Below are positions 7,787 through 8,899 of a stretch of 8,899 nucleotides of DNA, one piece after another (position 1 is the stretch's first letter; every line of letters starts with the position of its first letter). The position numbers were made by a program, and so were the translations under genes. A model generated the notes under the pieces. It was not told where the DNA came from. It was given only the letters and a program-made list of their open reading frames with translations, and did no database searches. The stretch is taken from the NCBI GenBank assembly GCA_937941745.1, contig CALDGV010000442.1:1-8899 (forward strand). The letters run 5' to 3'. The stretch comes from an uncultured Prosthecobacter sp. (lineage in GTDB: Bacteria > Verrucomicrobiota > Verrucomicrobiia > Verrucomicrobiales > Verrucomicrobiaceae).

Positions 7787-8899
7787 TCAGGCTCGCTTCA
7801 ATTTTCCGCTGGCAGTCAGGGGCAGCTCTGGCACTGCACTGAACATCAGCGGAATCTTGTAGCCTGCCAGATGGGCGCGCAGATGATTGCGCAGTTCCAT
7901 CGCGGTCGGTGCTCCCTCTGGGCTGGCGATGTAGCGGGCCACGGGCACTTCGCCATAGAGTGGGTGCAGGCGCGCTTCGACGAGGGAACGCTGCACTTTT
8001 GGATGAGCGTCCAGCACCGCCTCCACCTCTTCGGGGAAAACCTTCATGCCACCTACATTGATGAGCGTCTTTTTGCGTCCGCAAATGAAGACTCGGCCAG
8101 CGGAATCACGGCGTCCGAGGTCGCCAGTGGCAAACCAGCCCTGCGCATCCACCACCTGGGCACGAGGGAGCCAGGGATCAAGGTAGGCGTCAAACATGCC
8201 AGGGCCACGCAGGCAGATCTCCCCGGGGTCTCCCTGAGGAGGTTCCTGGCCGTTTTCATCCTTCAGCAGGCATTCGTAAGCGGGCAGTGGCAGGCCGATG
8301 GCCTCAGGAGCCTCGACGGCTCCGCTCTGGTTCAGCACGGGCAGGCCAAGCTCGATGATGCCGAGGCCTTGTACAAGGTTGCGGCCAAAGCGTGTGCGGA
8401 ACTTTTCCGCCGTGGTGGCATCCAGGGCCGCCGCTGTGGCGACAGCAAGGCGCAGCGTGCTCCAGGAGGCCAGGTCTGGTGCCTCCACGAGCTGGCGGTA
8501 ATGCACCGGGCTGCCATACATCACCGTCGCTTTTTGTTCGGCGCCGGCACGCAGCAGGTCTTCGCCAAGATGGGTTTCCTCGATGATCGTCGTCGCGCCG
8601 TGGTAAAGGTAGAGCACGATGGAGACGGCAAAGTGGTGCGCCATCGGCAGCACCCAGAGGATCCGGTCGCCAGGGCCGATGCGCAGGCCTTCATTGGCGG
8701 CGGTGATGCGCTGGAGCAGTGATTCATGGGAGAGCAGCACGCCCTTGGACTTGCCCGTGGTGCCGGAGCTGAAGCGGATGAACGCCGGGTTCAGCGCCTC
8801 GAATGCATCGCGAGGGAAGCCAGTGTCAGGCATCGGCGGAATGCGCGTGATGAGGACACCCTGACCATTGACCTCCAGACGGCCCAGGTTCTCGGCATT
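7787..8899 (-). CDS. AMP-forming acyl-CoA synthetase / acyl ligase (5' end outside the window)
   Basis: This is an adenylate-forming enzyme: it activates a carboxylic acid with ATP to an acyl-AMP and passes it to CoA or another thiol. The frame is open to the right edge, so the N-terminus (roughly 100-150 residues judged against the usual 500-residue family) is missing; 370 residues are visible. Counting from the edge, motifs are: P-loop A3 SSGTTGKSKG (44-53); A4-like region MAHHF (about 86-90); A5 QGLGIIELG (177-185), in which the usual GxTE reads GIIE; A7 TGDLG (259-263); A8 hinge GRKKTLINVGG (274-284); YKIP; and A10 PLTASGKLKR with the adenylation lysine at 366. An internal ATG at 8833 is not the true start, because family sequence continues upstream of it. 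The substrate cannot be read from what is visible; fatty or aromatic acids are both possible. It converges on the metallopeptidase gene and shows no sign of decay. Confidence 0.93.
   Translation of the reverse strand, partial: NAENLGRLEVNGQGVLITRIPPMPDTGFPRDAFEALNPAFIRFSSGTTGKSKGVLLSHESLLQRITAANEGLRIGPGDRILWVLPMAHHFAVSIVLYLYHGATTIIEETHLGEDLLRAGAEQKATVMYGSPVHYRQLVEAPDLASWSTLRLAVATAAALDATTAEKFRTRFGRNLVQGLGIIELGLPVLNQSGAVEAPEAIGLPLPAYECLLKDENGQEPPQGDPGEICLRGPGMFDAYLDPWLPRAQVVDAQGWFATGDLGRRDSAGRVFICGRKKTLINVGGMKVFPEEVEAVLDAHPKVQRSLVEARLHPLYGEVPVARYIASPEGAPTAMELRNHLRAHLAGYKIPLMFSAVPELPLTASGKLKRA

Noticed and set aside
7871..8722. A 283-codon plus-strand frame opposite the acyl-CoA synthetase
   Set aside because: Antisense shadow of a gene with clear A3, A7, A8 and A10 motifs.

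Overview
The window reads as an ordinary chromosomal segment from a fairly high-GC Gram-negative-type bacterium, most likely of the Planctomycetota-Verrucomicrobiota-Chlamydiota group and probably Verrucomicrobiota (Prosthecobacter/Verrucomicrobium-like). The clues are a secreted DUF1080 (3-keto-disaccharide hydrolase type) protein, a secreted SHD1-like plus gluzincin metallopeptidase, and a primary sigma factor with a basic, Ala/Pro-rich N-terminal tail. None of the six complete genes has a recognisable Shine-Dalgarno sequence. The taxonomic call is an inference from family content, not from a marker-gene comparison.

Layout: positions 1-909 (+) hold the C-terminal part of a membrane sensor histidine kinase whose start lies outside the window. 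Converging on it, on the minus strand, are a secreted DUF1080 protein (1586-942) and, 68 bp upstream of it, an unrecognised helical protein of 164 residues (2149-1655). These two may form one operon. A 236-bp divergent region (2150-2385) separates them from the rightward gene set. It carries a plausible sigma70-type promoter and a perfect 17-bp palindrome.

The rightward set is: the primary sigma factor RpoD (2386-4278); a membrane-anchored protein of unknown function (4352-5131); an ABC transporter ATPase of the PotA/FbpC (spermidine/Fe3+) type with no permease or binding-protein gene beside it (5154-6236); and a secreted SHD1-metallopeptidase (6287-7753). The gaps are 73, 22 and 50 bp, so co-transcription of at least the last three is possible. 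At the right edge a converging minus-strand gene (8899-7787) encodes most of an AMP-forming acyl-CoA synthetase/ligase, with its N-terminus outside the window.

I see no mobile element, CRISPR array, tRNA, rRNA or phage gene, and nothing that amounts to a clear new system. The observations most worth following are: the consistently SD-less, C-rich start contexts; two starts preceded by an inverted repeat ending exactly 5 nt before the ATG; the two AT-hook motifs in the RpoD tail; the palindrome upstream of rpoD; and the orphan ABC ATPase between two uncharacterised envelope proteins.
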